This document shows positions 1 to 10,873 of a stretch of DNA of 64,000 bases, one piece after another. The translations under genes were made by a program, and so were the position numbers. Position 1 is the stretch's first letter; each line of letters begins with the position of its first letter. Origin of the DNA: Sycobia sp. Sy_11 (Eukaryota > Arthropoda > Insecta > Hymenoptera > Epichrysomallidae); the NCBI GenBank assembly GCA_018907035.1, contig JACCIC010000140.1, positions 1,309,501-1,373,500 on the forward strand, given 5' to 3'. Below the pieces are notes generated by a model. It was given only the letters and a program-made list of their open reading frames with translations, was not told the origin of the DNA and made no database searches.

Positions 1-156
1 AAACTGATGAATCATTTGTTTCAAAACTTAATCTATTTGATCGCCTTTTAATTCTTGTAAATGTTCTTGTATCAATTGATTTTTTCAAACCTTAAAATAG
101 TTTGTTATTAAGAAAACTATAAAGGAATATTAGAATTTAATATAATACAAACATAC

Positions 157-610
157 TGTTGTCCAACTGAACAGTTTCGGATTCAAATACATCAGCATGA
201 AGCCAGGCATCCAAATCCTCAATTTTAGATTCAGAACTGTTTCTTCTGGACATAGTTCCAGTAGAGCACAACCTAAAAGAATGTCATTAATATATCACAT
301 ACTAACAAATACAGGTTCACTTCTATAAATTAAAAAGACTCAGTCATTAAAAGGGAGACTTCGCTAAAAACCTATTATCAAAAAAGAAAAGTTGGAAGCA
401 GACTATTTCTTAAAACTCATTCCTTTTTTTGACAGCCTTTACAAAGACAAAATTTACGTAAACGTTAGCTAATTTTTACCATCTGTCCTGAGCAGTATCG
501 TCGAATTCAAATACGTCGATGATTGACTGTTCGTCATCATCCCGTTCCTTATCATAAATTGAATCGCTGCTTCCTCGTAGTCGTTGTTGTTGCTGTTGCT
601 GGTCCGACAT
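157..610 (-). CDS. Unrecognised acidic protein, 5' end (two coding exons, partial)
   Basis: The first coding exon is 480-610 and the second is 157-272, joined across a 207-nt intron with GT donor at 479-478 and AG acceptor at 274-273. The frame stays open across the join. The protein starts MSDQQQQQQRLRGSSDS, followed by a strongly acidic stretch (KERDDDEQS) and IIDVFEFDD. Exon 2 gives MSRRNSSESKIEDLDAW and then LHADVFESE. The second exon ends at a good GTATGT donor (156-151), so the gene continues beyond the left edge. I chose the ATG at 610-608 because the Q-run and acidic region follow directly in frame. I do not recognise the family. The ends of the two exons resemble each other in DNA and protein (see findings). 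The exon structure is fairly secure and the function is unknown. Confidence 0.6.
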
Positions 611-2717
611 TTTCCATAAATTTACAGGACAAAAAGTCCTCTACAACTGTTAACTTTTAAGAAACTGTCAAGAGAGATCTAATAAAATGCGATACATCAC
701 TTTACCGTTACCATTAACACAGCATACAACACTGCTTGCACTCTGTTAAAACTGGTTCAAATACTTCTACTTGTACACTATTTGTTCTTTATTTATTATT
801 TTGACTTCACAATCTATAGAATATAAAACTTAATGGAATGCGTAAGCTTAGGAATGTAGACATATAAATGATGTTAAAAACGCAAGAGAGATAAAAGATA
901 AATAATGAACGTTTACATCTGTTTATATATATACATCTTTCTCTTTCGCACGCGCGAAAAACCAAATTTCTCTTTATATGGTATGTATAACTGTATAGAT
1001 AACTATGTATGCATGTATACGTGAATGTGCAGTTGTGCAGTGTAGGTGGATTCTGATTTTATACATAAGTATAGTATGTGTTGCAAAAGCACAATGTATG
1101 ATTTGTCATTTGTGCACAAAGATTATTTATTATAATCATACAGGCTATTGTAATGCGTGCACCACTACTGATATATAGTATGCATTTGTATATAAGTATC
1201 ACCTGATATCACTATTTACAGGTTATAAAAGTACTATGGGATCAAAATTGAGCAAATCAGATGTAAGATAATTAGAATTGAGGTATAGGAATTATGGGAT
1301 TATGTCAATGCGGAAGTTGGGGGACGAGGAAGAGTGAAGCAGAGTGAAGTAAAGCAGCGAAGGTCATGCGAGGAAAACGAAGGGAAAATTACGGAAAACT
1401 ATGGGCACTATGGGACTTTCCGCAGCTTCCCATGGGAAGACCTTTCTTTACTATATTTCTTGCCACATTATTGCTTACCCTGCCTATTTCTAACTTTTTA
1501 CTGTTTGTATAATTAGTATTATTGTACCGATCGAATTTATACCTGGTATTTGTACCTCTGGTTACTGATATATACATATAGCGTGAAAATATATGATTTG
1601 ATCTACGATCAGATACAATAATAAAGGATATAAAATATCTTATGTAATCTTCTATCTGGTGATTAGAAAGAGTATAAATTGATATAAAAATGCATATTTC
1701 TTGGTGTCATTATTACATATTTTATTTGTATAACCTCTGTTTTTAGTTAAAAATTTATTTATATTTTTTTAAATAAAATTCAATGAACTACAATAAATCG
1801 AGAAAAATATTCATAAGTTTATTGTTGCTCATTGAATTACTGAGATAATTTTTAGTTTTAATCCATATTTCATTTTTTCACTTAGCCAAACGCCAGAACC
1901 AGAACTATCATCTGGTACCACAGGTCCACAGGTATCCTGGTATCTGGTATCACTGTAAGTTTGTTGTTTTCCCTGGTTTTCCGTAAGTTTGCCTCTAACT
2001 GCCTCTAATAACATAAATCTCTAAACGCGAATTCTCGCATAAGTCTGACCAGGCCTGACATTTGTCAGCATTGCGCGAGATTTTATGTGTAAATATTACT
2101 AATAGAAAAAGTTAAAACATTTTAAATAAAGAAAATTATTAAATTAGCTAATCGTTATACCTAATCAATTTTTATATGAAATATTCTTGTATCAAAAATT
2201 TGCTTTTTGGCTTATTTTAAATCTTTAAAATAGTTGGATTTAAATTTTAATGAAAGTATTATATTAAAATTTAATTTTAGGTGTACAAAAAATCATTTTC
2301 ATTTGTATATTTTTTAGATGTAGACATATTGAAAATTCCTACTATACAATAAATACTCTGGGACTATATTTCCTATAAAACATTTATTAACAAGTTATAA
2401 ACTAATTGTCATGAATATTCTGAGACATAAAAATGTTAAATTTAATGTTTTTATAAAAGACTCCAATTATTGCGAATACGGGGATTCTATACGCAGACCT
2501 TTGGATTCACAAACTAACACCTTATTAATTGCACGATTACAGTTCGCTGTGGACACTTATAAAAATCTTATATATCAATTTTAGATTTCTTATAGTTATC
2601 CATTATGAAATTAATTTATGGATTCCAATGAATAGTATATATGCATTTATATATAATATATACTTATATTATAACAATTTATATATCGTTTTAGTTTTAA
2701 TACTTGATTTCCCACAT

Positions 2718-3094
2718 CTAGATAATATTTTCGTAAATGTATTTTCCTTAGGTATATGAAGCTGAAAAATAATTCTTTTTTGTATTACTCTAGAGCACTG
2801 AAAAAATATTTGCTAATATCAAGTGCAGACCGATCACCAGCAATACAACAATAAGACTAAAACAAAAGATCGCCGGTGAAGAGTTCAGTAACGTATAGCT
2901 TGCTTAAAAACTTTGAAATATTTCATAAAAATAAACCATGATTTTAAAACTTCTTGATATTATATTATATTAAACAAATCTAAATAATCTAGATAATATT
3001 TTCTTAAATGTAATTTTCTTAGGTATATGAAGCTGAAAAATAATTATTTTTTGTATTATTCTATGTCACTAAAAAATATCTTATAATATCAAGT
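2718..3094. repeat. Diverged direct duplication, two ~107-bp copies
   Basis: Copies lie at 2718-2824 and 2989-3094. Both begin CTAGATAATATTTTC and share GGTATATGAAGCTGAAAAAT, then end in AATATCAAGT. They differ at scattered bases and small indels, so the copying is not recent. The 165 bp between them is a different, slightly GC-richer sequence. The arrangement could be a local duplication or two ends of an insertion. Confidence 0.65.
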
Positions 3095-3715
3095 AAATAC
3101 TTATGTGCCTTGTATCAGTTAAAGAATTATTTCTTAAATTAAAATTAAAACAATAGTTTTTGAAATATTTATTTATTTAACTTTATTTTTTTCGTATATT
3201 TAGTATCGTTTAGTAAAATTCAAAAAATATTTATTACTTTTCAATAATTTATTTAGTATAATGTAATAAATATATGTTTGCTATTCAAATAAACTTGTTT
3301 GTTTCAAATATATGGTTTATTCCAAATTACAAAATATTCATTTATTTTAAAGATGTATGCTTTTATTTTAAACAGAAATTTAAATAAATTTTGTTGCGTT
3401 CTAATAACTATTGAATGAATTTTAATGAATTTAATTTACTTTAAATAAATATTTGTTTGATTCAAATAATATCTCTTTTATGAAATGGATTTATTTAAAT
3501 TTATATACATTTATTTCTCAGCGAGATAGTAAAATAATGTAAATTATATTCTTTAGTAAATTGCATGATATAATGTAAATAGCAATGAATTAAAATTTAT
3601 TATATAAAAATGTAATGAATGTTATTATATAAATAATTTACAGAATTTATAATTTTGATATCAAATTAGTCTGATTATTAATGTCAACGTAGTCTTATTA
3701 TCAAATTTTAAACTC

Positions 3716-3974
3716 AAAATTTTAAGAAAATACGTATATATATATATACCTATTTTCTTAGAAATTTGGCATTGTTGTGTAATAAATGGGATTCACTGGT
3801 GTCTACCAAGAAATTCATTAAGGGCGTATACCTTTTCGTAGCCTCGATCACCGCCACGCAGCGAATTTAAAATTTTAAGAAAATAGGTATATATGTAAAT
3901 ACATACACACGCACATACAGCAAGAAAATCTATGCACACTTCAAGAATTTCGACACCAGTTAATCCCTTTTATT
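3716..3974. repeat. MITE-like inverted-repeat element
   Basis: The left arm 3781-3813 (AATAAATGGGATTCACTGGT and on) matches the reverse complement of 3944-3974 imperfectly over about 30 bp, with about 130 bp between. Just outside, 3722-3763 is a separate hairpin with TAAGAAAATA arms around a TA-rich loop. The AAATTTTAAGAAAATA motif recurs directly at 3865-3883. The structure suggests a non-autonomous DNA element or its remains, but no transposase is present and no target duplication is clear. Confidence 0.4.
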
Positions 3975-4739
3975 GCATCTATTGTTTCGGCGTCCCCCTG
4001 CTGAACGCCCCCTCGATGGCACGTACTCGAAAACCAACATCTGGAATATCCCACGAACGGAGTACTGACGTTCACCGCCGTAACGCTGAGTGTCAAAATT
4101 TTACTGCAATGTCTAACATGGGCATCGGCGATTTCCGCTTATTATCTCTAATAAAACCAGATAAATCTGAGAAAACTAATGACGTATGTGTATATTATTT
4201 TTAACCAATTATATCTTATTACAAAAATAGTTATGTGCAGTTTTAAAATCACACCAGATCGGAAAATAAAGGATAGTTACAAAAAGAAATTAAAAAATTT
4301 ATTTTTCAGTAAATTTTCTTTCAGTAAAATTTATCCCAACCGACTTTCTGCATCTTTCTGTCTCTTTCAACAGGAACATTCAAAGTCTTTGATGAAAGAG
4401 AGAAAAGCTTGCAAGATTGTTTCTCTCTTACAACGTTACAGCTAGTTAGAATAGGTTACAGCAAGTTACAGCAGGTTGTGATTTGAAAAGGTATAAAGTA
4501 AGAGCAGGTAAGAGTATCTCTGACAAGAGAAAGAACCGCTCATCTTATATATGCTCTTACAGCTTAGTTCATAAGTAGCATATAAGCCATAAGCATATAC
4601 CACATAAACAAGCAACAAGCTGATATAAGCAGATACAAGTAGGATAATGTCGCCGATGTTGATTGGTTCCACCAGAGCATTATGAGGAATGACCGAGAGA
4701 ATAATTAATAACAGCTAATCAGAGTTAAGCATTTGTCAT

Positions 4740-5289
4740 CTATTCATCTATATAAGCAGTGGAGAATTTTTCTATTGGCTATTTTAGAGCGAACATCGAA
4801 CGAAATCCTCAATATGGCGCATTATTGGCCAACGGTAATGTTTATTTCGGTTTCGTTTGGAACCACTTCACTATAGGTTCGACTTCGACCAGCTTCGACA
4901 AGCTTCGACCATCCCCCCTCTTTTCCGTCCCGAAAGCAACGGCAGCGTCGGTAGCAGCAAGCAGCTACTACGCTATTCTACGGTAGCAGCAGGCTAGCAC
5001 TACTACTTACTAGGTAGTTCGCAAATCGCACTTCGCAGTGTGATCAGTAAGCAATACGGTGTGTGTAGTGGCAGTACTGACAGCGGTAGTACGGCATCAT
5101 CTATCAGAGAAATTTCTACCATTATTACAAATGGCGCGGCGTGGAGCATTCTAAATACGTACGCGATACGTAGCTCATAAGTGTTTAATCAGAAACAAAT
5201 GGAAAAGTGCATCTTAAAGACTAAAGAGATAGATTTTCTTAGTATAGAGCTGTAGAAAAGAAAGATACTCAGTAATTCGGCAAGGAATA
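4740..5289 (+). promoter_or_regulatory. Cyclin L upstream region / probable 5' UTR
   Basis: This GC-richer stretch lies directly upstream of the cyclin L ATG. It contains a TATA-like CTATATAAGC at 4749-4758, four TTCGAC units at 4879-4909, and clustered AGC/TAC triplets at 4951-5013. The open frame at 4759-4986 overlaps these simple repeats and looks like untranslated sequence. The transcription start cannot be fixed from sequence alone. Confidence 0.4.
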
Positions 5290-8200
5290 ATGGGAACCAA
5301 GGAAAATTCAACAACGAACGCGACGAAGCCAGCGACTGCACCTAGTCATGCGAAGCCTTACGGAAAGATCCTACTAACTCTACAAAACTGCCTTTTGCCA
5401 GATGATAAATTAAATTCGACGCCCTCCAGTAAAGATGGACTTGATGCCGAAACTGAAACGGATCTCAGAATATTAGGATGTGAATTAATACAAACCGCTG
5501 GGATACTTCTGAGGCTACCTCAAGTAAGACGCAATTCAAGATTTTTTATAGTTTCACTAGTTTGATTGCGAGCACGTTCCTAACCTCAAAATTCAAATAG
5601 TTTCAAATTTAATTAATAATACTTGTGTAATTTATCTTTTTAGTATTTACGTAGATTATTGTTTACTATAAGTTTTATTTTCTTAGGTGGCAATGGCTAC
5701 TGGCCAAGTAATATTTCAACGTTTCTACTATAGCAAATCTTTAGTTAGGCATAACATGGAAACAACGGCAATGGCATGTGTATGCCTTGCTAGTAAAATA
5801 GAAGAAGCATTCAGATGTATACGTGATGTTATTAATGTCTTCAATCATATAAAACAAGTCCATAATCAAAAGTAAGTATTCTTTCTCACTTCTTGTTAGA
5901 AAAAAGTCTATAAAATTGATTTTACATTGTTAGATTTAATAAAAAAATAAGTTATACAATAATACAAGTAGTTCTTGTAATATATAATGCTAAAACTTAT
6001 ATATTATGAATCACTTGTAAAAAAGTATATTATATTGTAAAGTTGTATTAGGCTTTTTTCGAACCCATTAAGAAAAGATATAAATATTTTATTGATTTTC
6101 AACAGGGTGAGTTCTGCATAGGTGCTCTGGATTGTCTAGAGTATATAAACATATAAGCAACAAAAGCAGCTCAAGCAACTCAAGATCAACTAGCTTGATT
6201 TTAGTCGAAGCCTCCAAAGCACAACAGGCAGCTCGGAGAGTGAAAGGACTATGAGTACAGATGCTTAATCTGTTAATATCCGCGGTGCTTTATACCCTGA
6301 TTAAGAATCGATATACTACATTGTAGTATGGAAGATTTAAACACTAACATATCTAATTATTAGAAAATTTATAAAGTTTAAGAGCTATTAAAAATGACAG
6401 TAGTTTCTTTTCAGAAATCCACATATTTAAAAGACTATTCTTTTTACTGTAAATAATGTTATTCTTTCTAAAGTTTTCATTTGCTTATAATTACTTATGT
6501 TTGAACATTTTAAAGTATTTCAAAGATTTAATATTTATAAATTTTCTATTTATAGATTTGTATCAGTGACAGAAAGGTATTAGCAAATTTACAGCGGTAT
6601 TAGTCTTGTTAAACAAACATGTAGTTTGTTACTGTTATTTGTAAATGGTATACTGTGATGAATGAATGTCTAGATATATAATAATTTTTAAATTAGGAAT
6701 ACAATAATTGCTTTATGAATTCATTAAATATGATTCATTAAATCAGTTGTTAAATTCCATATATTTGAATTTCTTGTTATTGAAGTGTAATTGAAATAAT
6801 CCAAAATCGTAGAATTTGAAAATATACTCTTTTGCACTTCAAAGATTTAAATTCAGACTTATGAACATGTGCGTTATAGGAATATTTAATATAGGTATTA
6901 TTACTGAAAAAATTATATATTATCTCAAGCATAATCTATATATTTTATGGTGATATTACATTTTAATCATATTATATGACTGTAATTTTTTTAAGGTCTT
7001 ATACCAAGTGAAGTAGCATCCTTTTTGATCCCAGGAGCGCCATATCAGACTCACCTTGTAAAGACAAGATTGTTAAAAAATCTCAAATCTGATCTCCTTC
7101 ATTTTTTCTTTTTTTTCAGAGCAATAACGCCAGTGATACTTGACCAGAATTATGTAGCTCTGAAAAACCAAGTGATCAAAGCTGAGAGACGAGTGCTGAA
7201 GGAACTAGGCTTCTGCGTACACGTTAAGCATCCACATAAGATCATTGTCATGTACCTGCAAGTGCTTGGCTATGAGAAGAACAAGGCTCTTATGCAACAG
7301 TGTTGGAACTACATGAATGACTCATTACGATCAGATGTATTCATACGATATGAACCAGAGACAGTAGCTTGCGCCTGTGTCTACCTGGGGGCTCGTCATC
7401 TTAAGTTACCTTTACCGAAAGGGCCTGCCTGGTTTTCCCTATTCAAAGTCTCAGAAGTATCAATTCGGGACATTTGCAGGCGAATTCTAAGGTTATACTG
7501 TAGGCCAAGAGTTAAAGCCGACCAACTTGAAAAACGTGTTGAGGAACTGAAAAAACAGTATGAGGAGGCCCGAACGAAAGCAAGATCTGGAGAGGCCGAT
7601 GGCCACACACCAAGTCCTCCCATTCCTAAGCACAATGCATGGGGTGGATTTATTAGTAGGGGTAGTGCTCATCCTGTACCTGAAAGAATCAAGTCACCGA
7701 AGTAAGATTAATTTCTATCTATATTTACTCATGTTCCTATGCTAATAATCTGTTAATCTTTAGAGAATCGAAAATCTAGTACGATGATTCAAAAAAGCAA
7801 TCTTAATTTCTTCCTTTTCTTCTACATTTAGAGATTCAAATTCTTTTTTGAGTTCATGAACTAATACAAATGTAATAATTAATAATTCTTTTATACATGG
7901 ATATCCAAATTACGATTCACAAAAACAGAACTAACTGTAGGAAATGTAAATAAAATTTTTAGAGATGGATTTTATTGATATCTTAGATAATGTGTGAGAT
8001 TTAGGGTCAAAGAATCTAATACGATAATACAAACACTAAAGCTATACAACAAATTTTAATCATACTTTTCAATTAATCTTGGCTATTTTAATCATCAGTA
8101 ACCTGGATATCTAGGTTTAATAATAATTTTAGTGTCTTACAATCCTCTTGATTATTAACAGCTCTACTAAATTTTAACCTTACCTAGTATTTGGAAATAA

Positions 8201-9640
8201 ATTAAACTGATTTTTTTAAGTTACTGTCGTATTGCATTACCATTTTGAGCTGAATAGTTATTGTACTAGTACAAGAAATGATCCGTACTCTACCCACAAT
8301 CGATCCATGATATAAGACATCTTTTTATGAATATGTTGAGAGCAATTATATATTCCAAATTTGAGTTTTTGAGTACTCTAAAAATTAACATTAAATAGAG
8401 CCAATATTTTCTAATTTTATGAATATGAATATAGCAGATCATAAAAATTAATTTGAAAAGATAAATAAAAATTAAAAGCAGAATTTGTTTATATCTAGAA
8501 TTATTTAAGAAGTTAATAGAAACTCATCACTTACGTTTATAAGTTATTAAATTTTTTATTACCATTTTCAACGTTGTCTCACTGAAGGAAAATATGTTTT
8601 TTAAATCAAGAGTAATTTCTTTTAAACATACTATCGATAAGTTGTGCACTTTAAAACGTTATTGTCAATATTACTAAGCATATTGTTTTCCAAAATTTGA
8701 ATTGTATATTATTGATATATACATTAACAGGTAAATCTTGAACAAGTACATTAAATAGTATTCTCTGATATTTACGATACATAATACAGTGTAAATTTTA
8801 TTTATAAGTAGGGTTGTATTTTATTTATAGAACTACACCTATTAAATAACTTTTCTACACTCCTAACTCAAAACTTGGTGTATATTCGTTACATATAGAT
8901 TTTTACTAAGATTTATGGTGCATCCTACTTGTACCCGTTAATAATAATTAACCCCAAAAAATCCTAAGAATAATAAAAATAAAAATAGATTTTAGAAGCA
9001 TTAAGATATCGATTTCTTTACTATCATAAACATGGGTCTTTGTTTGTCTACTCAAAACTGTTTAATAACCGGATTTTGATTTGCACTGGGCCGAAATTTT
9101 TGAAGGCTCTACGTTATATTGCCTAATTAATTCTTCGATTCCCTAAATGAGCAGTAAAATGAGAGATAGATTGTTAAAATTATCTAAATTGCTTAATAAT
9201 AAATAAAAAACTAAAATTGTTCTTAATTATTAATAAAAAATATTATAATTATTACATTTTACTAAATTAAATAATACATTAAATTATAAATTCGAATAAG
9301 TTTGTAATAAATATTCTTTTAAAGTTTTGCTTTAAAACTTTTAAACTAATCTGTCAAACTGTTTTTATTTGTTTTCAACAGTGCTCCTGTCGTTTCAAGG
9401 CGTTCCAAATCAATTTCAGTTTCTCCCATAAGGACAGATGTTTTAAAACATTCCAAAAGAAAAAAGCGCAGCAGGAGCAGATCACGCAGTGCTAGCAGAG
9501 TGCGCAAATTAAAGAAAACACAACGCCGACGATCTGGTAGTCATAAATCCTCGAGAACACGCTACAGATCGAGAAGTCGATCGAGAGAGCGAGATCCTGA
9601 GAAGTCAAATAAGCATCGCAGTAAACACAGACGCCATTAG
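5290..9640 (+). CDS. CycL: Cyclin L (CDK11-type transcription/splicing cyclin with RS tail)
   Basis: Four coding exons: 5290-5523, 5687-5871, 7120-7701 and 9382-9640. All joins use GT-AG and keep frame, giving 419 aa. Cyclin L proteins partner CDK11-class kinases, sit in nuclear speckles and couple transcription with pre-mRNA splicing. Exon 1 carries the start of the cyclin box ([18 protein letters not shown] near residue 25). Exon 2 carries [15 protein letters not shown] and [17 protein letters not shown]. Exon 3 carries the family-typical [20 protein letters not shown] and the second cyclin fold with [13 protein letters not shown]. Exon 4 (residues 334-419) is an SR/RS-rich tail ([22 protein letters not shown]), as in other cyclin Ls. 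The tail is shorter than in the human proteins. The first exon is weakly conserved, as expected of the N-terminus. Identity is very secure. Confidence 0.95.
5872..7119 (+). other. Cyclin L intron 2 with candidate poison exon
   Basis: The donor is GTAAGT at 5872 and the acceptor is a pyrimidine-rich TTTTTTCAG ending at 7119. Most of the intron is AT-rich. At 6101-6310 lies a distinctly more complex block that starts after CAACAG (AG at 6104-6105). Splicing exon 2 into that site would add four codons and then TAG at 6119-6121. This resembles the truncating alternative exons known in vertebrate cyclin L genes, but that use is inferred here. Confidence 0.45.
7702..9381 (+). other. Cyclin L intron 3
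   Basis: This 1.7-kb AT-rich intron joins the end of the conserved cyclin fold to the RS-tail exon. Its donor is GTAAGA at 7702 and its acceptor CAACAG ends at 9381. If the intron is retained, frame closes at TAA 7703-7705, giving a protein without the RS tail. Nothing else was recognised in it. Confidence 0.7.
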
Positions 9641-9958
9641 AATAAACTCTTTGTGTTAAGGAAACTTTACAAAAATACTTACTTTGCAATTTCATTTTCT
9701 GGAAATATCATTACTGCAGATGAACAGTTTGAAGAAATAATTGTACATATTGTAATTTTTTTCTTCGTTTCGAAAGTACGAAACTAGTAATAGTTCATAT
9801 ATTCACATAAATTCAAACTTAATGCGATACGATCATTTTTTGCATAAGAACAAAAAAACTACATCATGTTAGCTAATTCATTATAGTATATTGTGTAAAA
9901 ATTAAATAAGACAATTTTGTGAATCACAAAGTTTTAACAAAAAGAGAAGAGTGTAAAG

Positions 9959-9964
9959 AATAAA
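9959..9964 (+). terminator. Candidate distal poly(A) signal of cyclin L
   Basis: AATAAA lies about 320 bp after the cyclin L stop codon and only 10 bp before the stop codon of the convergent LRRC51-like gene. Another AATAAA at 9641-9646 directly follows the cyclin L stop. Which is used is unknown. Confidence 0.4.
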
Positions 9965-9973
9965 ATATTCTAT

Positions 9974-10873
9974 TTATAAATTCACTTGTATGGTTTTAAA
10001 AAATCCAGTCGGTAGCGCCCTTTTCTTTTCTGTATCGATTATGGGTGAAAAATCGAGATTCAATAGTTGCGGCAGAATCGCGATGACATATCTTCGGTAA
10101 CATGGCATTTGTTCAATCGGATTGCCATGAAGCGTTAAACTACGGAGTTTGGATAAGCTTCTTAGCTTTACAATGTTTTTGATATCGGAAATATTGTTGC
10201 CATGTAAATAGAGGATCTTTAGATTTTTGAATTTCAACACGTCGTCGTCGATATTGCTAATCCTGTTATAAGCAAGATCCAGCCAACGAAGATCACTGGG
10301 TATCTCAAGGAATTTCTTGGCAAGTTCGTCTATTTTTGCAGTAGAAACAAGCAAATTATTGCTCAGCCACAGGGAACTCGTAAAAAAGCGATTGTTGCAC
10401 GTTTTATCGGGTAACTTTCCAAGACGGCTAGATTGAGCGGTATGATTGACCAATTCTCTTGTGAAAATGAAAGAATAATGCTAAGTTTTTTTAAAAATAT
10501 CTATTTTAGTGAAAATGTAAATTTATTAACTGCTTAATATACTTGTTCCGTTGTATTCAACATGAAACTTTCATTTTCTTAATACTTTGTAATTTACGAA
10601 TAAATAAATTGCAACTATTAAGACGAGAATGTTGTATTCACGCATCAAGTTCTTGTATTATAAATTTATTTGTACCAAAAGCAGTATCAAAATTTACAAT
10701 TCTTCGGCATTAATATAAGATTGAATTCAATAACCTAATAATCTGAATAAAAACATACCATCAATAGTGTTTGCATTTTTGAATGATAAATCTAATGGCC
10801 GACTAGCATGCATCGCCTCACTCTCCTGCATATGATAATCAGAACGCAAATTAACTGCTGTTTTCTGTGACAT
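9974..10873 (-). CDS. LRRC51: Leucine-rich repeat-containing protein 51-like
   Basis: Exon 1 is 10759-10873 (ATG at 10873-10871) and exon 2 is 9974-10455, with a 303-nt intron. The phase-1 donor GTATGT (10758-10753) pairs with the AG at 10457-10456 to give a 198-aa protein. Exon 1 ends with ASRPLDLSFKN, matching the conserved PLDYSF-like start of LRRC51. Exon 2 has SSLWLSNN, then LRR units LRWLDLAYNRISNID, LKILYLHGNNISDI and LRSLTLHGNPIEQMP, then the capping segment CYRRYVIAILPQLLNLDFS. Length and motif order agree with vertebrate LRRC51 (about 190 aa). The family is poorly characterised; it is probably an intracellular LRR scaffold, and in vertebrates the gene is linked to the LRTOMT locus. 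Lack of an ATG at the start of exon 2 supports the spliced model. Confidence 0.88.

Larger units (their letters stand above)
611..4758. other. Intergenic, AT-rich, no supported gene
   Basis: About 4.1 kb between the left-edge gene and the cyclin L 5' region. Open frames here (for example 2529-2759 and 3932-4445) are short, unlike known proteins and typical of chance in AT-rich DNA. The stretch holds a ~107-bp direct duplication (2718-2824 and 2989-3094), runs of TTTAAATAAA-like sequence at 3160-3520, an inverted-repeat element near 3781-3974, and a short tandem of GTTACAGC-like units at 4433-4476. Confidence 0.6.

Noticed and set aside
3932..4204. 90-aa plus-strand frame upstream of cyclin L
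   Set aside because: It overlaps one arm of an inverted-repeat element and shows no family features.
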